Assembly (NCBI RefSeq): GCF_020165855.1
Contig: NZ_JAIUFY010000004.1
Coordinates: forward strand, 1 to 34,723
Direction of reading: 5' to 3'
Source: Celeribacter litoreus
GTDB lineage: Bacteria; Pseudomonadota; Alphaproteobacteria; Rhodobacterales; Rhodobacteraceae
DNA length: 34,723 bases
The first letter of the stretch is position 1, and every line of letters begins with the position of its first letter. A model generated the notes under the pieces. The model saw only the letters and a list, made by a program, of their open reading frames with translations. It was not told the DNA's origin and did not search any database. Positions 33,218-34,723 of this stretch are shown here, piece by piece. A program made the position numbers and the translations under genes.

Positions 33218-34141
33218 TTAACCGAGCGAGTGTGACGCCATACCGAAAAGTCGTGCGCCGGATGTGCTCCGGCGGGACGGGCCGATGCACATTTCGGTCA
33301 CCGTGTCGAACACGCCCAAGCCCGCGGCTGACAAAAAGGAACGGAATTCTTCGTTCTGTACCCATGTGTCACAGCGCAGGAATTTCCCCTCATGCGGCTG
33401 GATGAGCATAGCGGTAAGCTGCATGGCCATCAGATCGTCTTCGGCAACCACCGGACCGATGACGACGCCTTTGCCGAAGTTCCGAGACAAGGCGAAGCCT
33501 TTGATTTCGCCATTCTCTTCCAGAACGACCCCTTTTGACTTCTCAAGCAGAGCTGAATAAACCGCGTTGCGATCAGCGCCGTAGGCATGGGCGTCCAATG
33601 CGAGAATGGCTTTTGTGTCGGATGGTGCCAACTTGCGGAGCGCTCCGCGGGAGGGGAGTTCAGGCAAAGTGATGTGGCGCGCGATCCCCTGATGCTGCGA
33701 AATTTCCGCAACAGGAGTGAAACCGGCGCTATCATACAGGCGAAATCCGGAACGAGTTGCAGTGAGCCTGAGATCGCGCCCTTCGCAATCGCGCATGATC
33801 CGCCGCAACAAACGACCTCCTACGCCTTGAGCCTGAAGGCGAGGCGTAACGACCATCATCCCGAACATGGCAAAGTCTCCTCCCATCGGGAAATACATCG
33901 CGGAGCCAAGTGGGCGCCCGATTTCATCACATGCGATATACCCATGACCTAGCGACAGAAAAAGTTCGATGTCGCGGGCGCGATGAGGCCAAAATACACT
34001 CACCGCCAATTCATGCAAAAGCGGTAGACTGCTTTCATCTATAGGTGAGATTGAGGCCGTATAACTTTCAAGGCGAAGCTGGTCTTCGTCACTCACGCTC
34101 TGCGTGGCTATGAAAGATTTGTATCGCTCGTCGCTCCGCAT
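33218..34141 (-). CDS. Tandem-domain GNAT N-acetyltransferase
   Basis: A 307-residue protein (319 if the ATG at 34177 is used; neither start has a strong ribosome-binding site). The first GNAT domain (about 35-170) has MFGMMVVTPRLQAQGVGGRLL, the acetyl-CoA loop Q-x-x-G-x-G. The C-terminal ~130 residues (ALDAHAYGADRNAVYSALLE then GFALSRNFGKGVVIGPVVAEDD) match the YitH/acetyltransf_18 module that often follows such a domain. It should transfer acetyl from acetyl-CoA to a primary amine. It is convergent with the FAD oxidoreductase and may modify the cluster's amine substrate or a toxic product; the target is unknown. Confidence 0.85.
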   Translation of the reverse strand: MRSDERYKSFIATQSVSDEDQLRLESYTASISPIDESSLPLLHELAVSVFWPHRARDIELFLSLGHGYIACDEIGRPLGSAMYFPMGGDFAMFGMMVVTPRLQAQGVGGRLLRRIMRDCEGRDLRLTATRSGFRLYDSAGFTPVAEISQHQGIARHITLPELPSRGALRKLAPSDTKAILALDAHAYGADRNAVYSALLEKSKGVVLEENGEIKGFALSRNFGKGVVIGPVVAEDDLMAMQLTAMLIQPHEGKFLRCDTWVQNEEFRSFLSAAGLGVFDTVTEMCIGPSRRSTSGARLFGMASHSLG

Positions 34142-34177
34142 TTTCTGGGTCCATCGTGTTGTTTGACCAAACAGCAT

Positions 34178-34515
34178 CTTCTACAAATGCATCGCATCGC
34201 TTATCGCCCGAAAACAATAGTCGATTCCACCGAATCTCCACAATGAGAAGAACTTTATGCCTGTGGCGCGGCATATGCGCGGATAAGTTCCACTCAAACC
34301 GCCTCACTTTGGAGTTGGGAACTTTCAACGTCGAAAATTTCCAGCACTTATTCTCTTCGGGCCGCTGTAAGCGTAACTCGTTCGAGCCGCTCGAGGGAGT
34401 AGTCAATTCGGAGTGTGCGTCCACGTAAATTGGCTTTTCCCCACGGTTTGTCCAGTATCTCAGATAATCCAAAAGGCGACGTTTCAGTCAGGAGCTAATG
34501 GCCCTGTCGACCTCC
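34178..34515. other. Right-hand stretch without a convincing gene
   Basis: This is lower in GC than the genes to the left. A minus-strand open frame (34089-34472) overlaps the acetyltransferase gene and has no ribosome-binding site or recognisable domain. No RNA gene, repeat or clear promoter was seen. Confidence 0.5.
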
Positions 34516-34722
34516 CTACCCGAACATACGCATGCCCCCACCCTTCAGCGTTCCTGATGTATGATATTCTGGGGCTTCATCTCTGGTGTCGCAACGCCCA
34601 ACATCTGAGAGTTCCGGTGACTGCGCATTGCTGCCGTTAGTGTTTGGCGCAGAAATCGGCGTTCCAAACTCGGCCCAATCGCCTTTCCTATCAGGCTTTT
34701 TGCGGCCGCTGCGGTGCAGGAA
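34516..34722 (-). CDS. Open frame entering from the right edge (possible partial gene)
   Basis: On the minus strand a frame is open from the window edge to a TAG at 34518-34516, 68 codons with no ATG near the edge. It has a mixed, protein-like composition, for example KPDRKGDWAEFGTPISAPN, ending GGGMRMFG. I do not recognise a family. It may be the C-terminus of a gene continuing past the edge, or chance. Confidence 0.25.
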   Translation of the reverse strand, partial: FLHRSGRKKPDRKGDWAEFGTPISAPNTNGSNAQSPELSDVGRCDTRDEAPEYHTSGTLKGGGMRMFG

Positions 34723-34723
34723 A

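Noticed and set aside
34089-34472. 127-codon minus-strand frame overlapping the acetyltransferase start
   Set aside because: It overlaps a better-supported gene by about 50-90 bp, lacks a ribosome-binding site and shows no domain.
1-34723. CRISPR array, defence island or biosynthetic cluster
   Set aside because: No regularly spaced long repeats, Cas-like proteins, nuclease/ATPase defence pairs or synthase genes were seen; the only regular repeat is the short CCGAC array.

Overview
The window looks like chromosomal DNA of a Rhodobacteraceae (Roseobacter-group) alphaproteobacterium. This rests on the GC-rich coding sequence and on gene families typical of that group: a PuuD-type membrane urate oxidase with a cytochrome c tail, a PuuE-UraD fusion, the DUF4212/SSS acetate-type symporter pair, and a CopA with the CPC motif. 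The assignment comes from gene content and protein likeness only; the species cannot be named from the sequence alone.

Region 1 (1-7323, all +) is an acetate assimilation and signalling block. It holds the 3' end of acetyl-CoA synthetase, a DUF4212 small subunit with its sodium:solute symporter, and a strong terminator. Then come a cNMP-binding/CBS/DUF294 nucleotidyltransferase-like protein, a small membrane protein, a stand-alone receiver domain, and an overlapping 708-residue membrane protein. That last protein joins what looks like a degenerate sensor-kinase module to a DnaQ-type DEDDh exonuclease. Region 2 (7315-10718) carries a NUDIX hydrolase and a copper-exporting ATPase (both -), with a divergent one-domain copper chaperone (+). 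Region 3 (10796-12441, +) is a two-gene unit: a shortened, motif-degenerate 2-keto-3-deoxygalactonokinase homologue translationally coupled to an aldose 1-epimerase.

Region 4 (12445-16960) is a divergent urate degradation locus: uraH-puuD on the minus strand, and puuE-uraD fusion, allE and allA on the plus strand. It covers urate to ureidoglycolate to glyoxylate, but the allantoate-hydrolysing step is not in the window. The divergent promoter region holds a near-perfect 9-bp dyad. Downstream of allA are four CCGAC repeats spaced exactly 11 bp apart, a 10-bp hairpin and a tRNA with a CAT anticodon.

Region 5 (17405-19310) has a small unknown gene, an XRE-type regulator with a Cys/His-rich N-terminus, and about 1.1 kb with no convincing gene. 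It looks like a seam between the syntenic block and an accessory block. Region 6 (19362-33155) is a large catabolic cluster, mostly on the minus strand. It encodes a divergent FAD amine oxidase (+), cupin, class III aminotransferase, D-2-hydroxyacid dehydrogenase, HAD hydrolase, a complete peptide/opine-type ABC importer, a D-malate/tartrate-type dehydrogenase, a succinate-semialdehyde-type dehydrogenase and an Lrp regulator. Together they suggest uptake and stepwise breakdown of an unidentified amine- or amino-acid-like substrate, and this is the best candidate for an undescribed pathway. A tandem-GNAT acetyltransferase follows. The last ~500 bp hold no confident gene, though one open minus-strand frame runs off the right edge.
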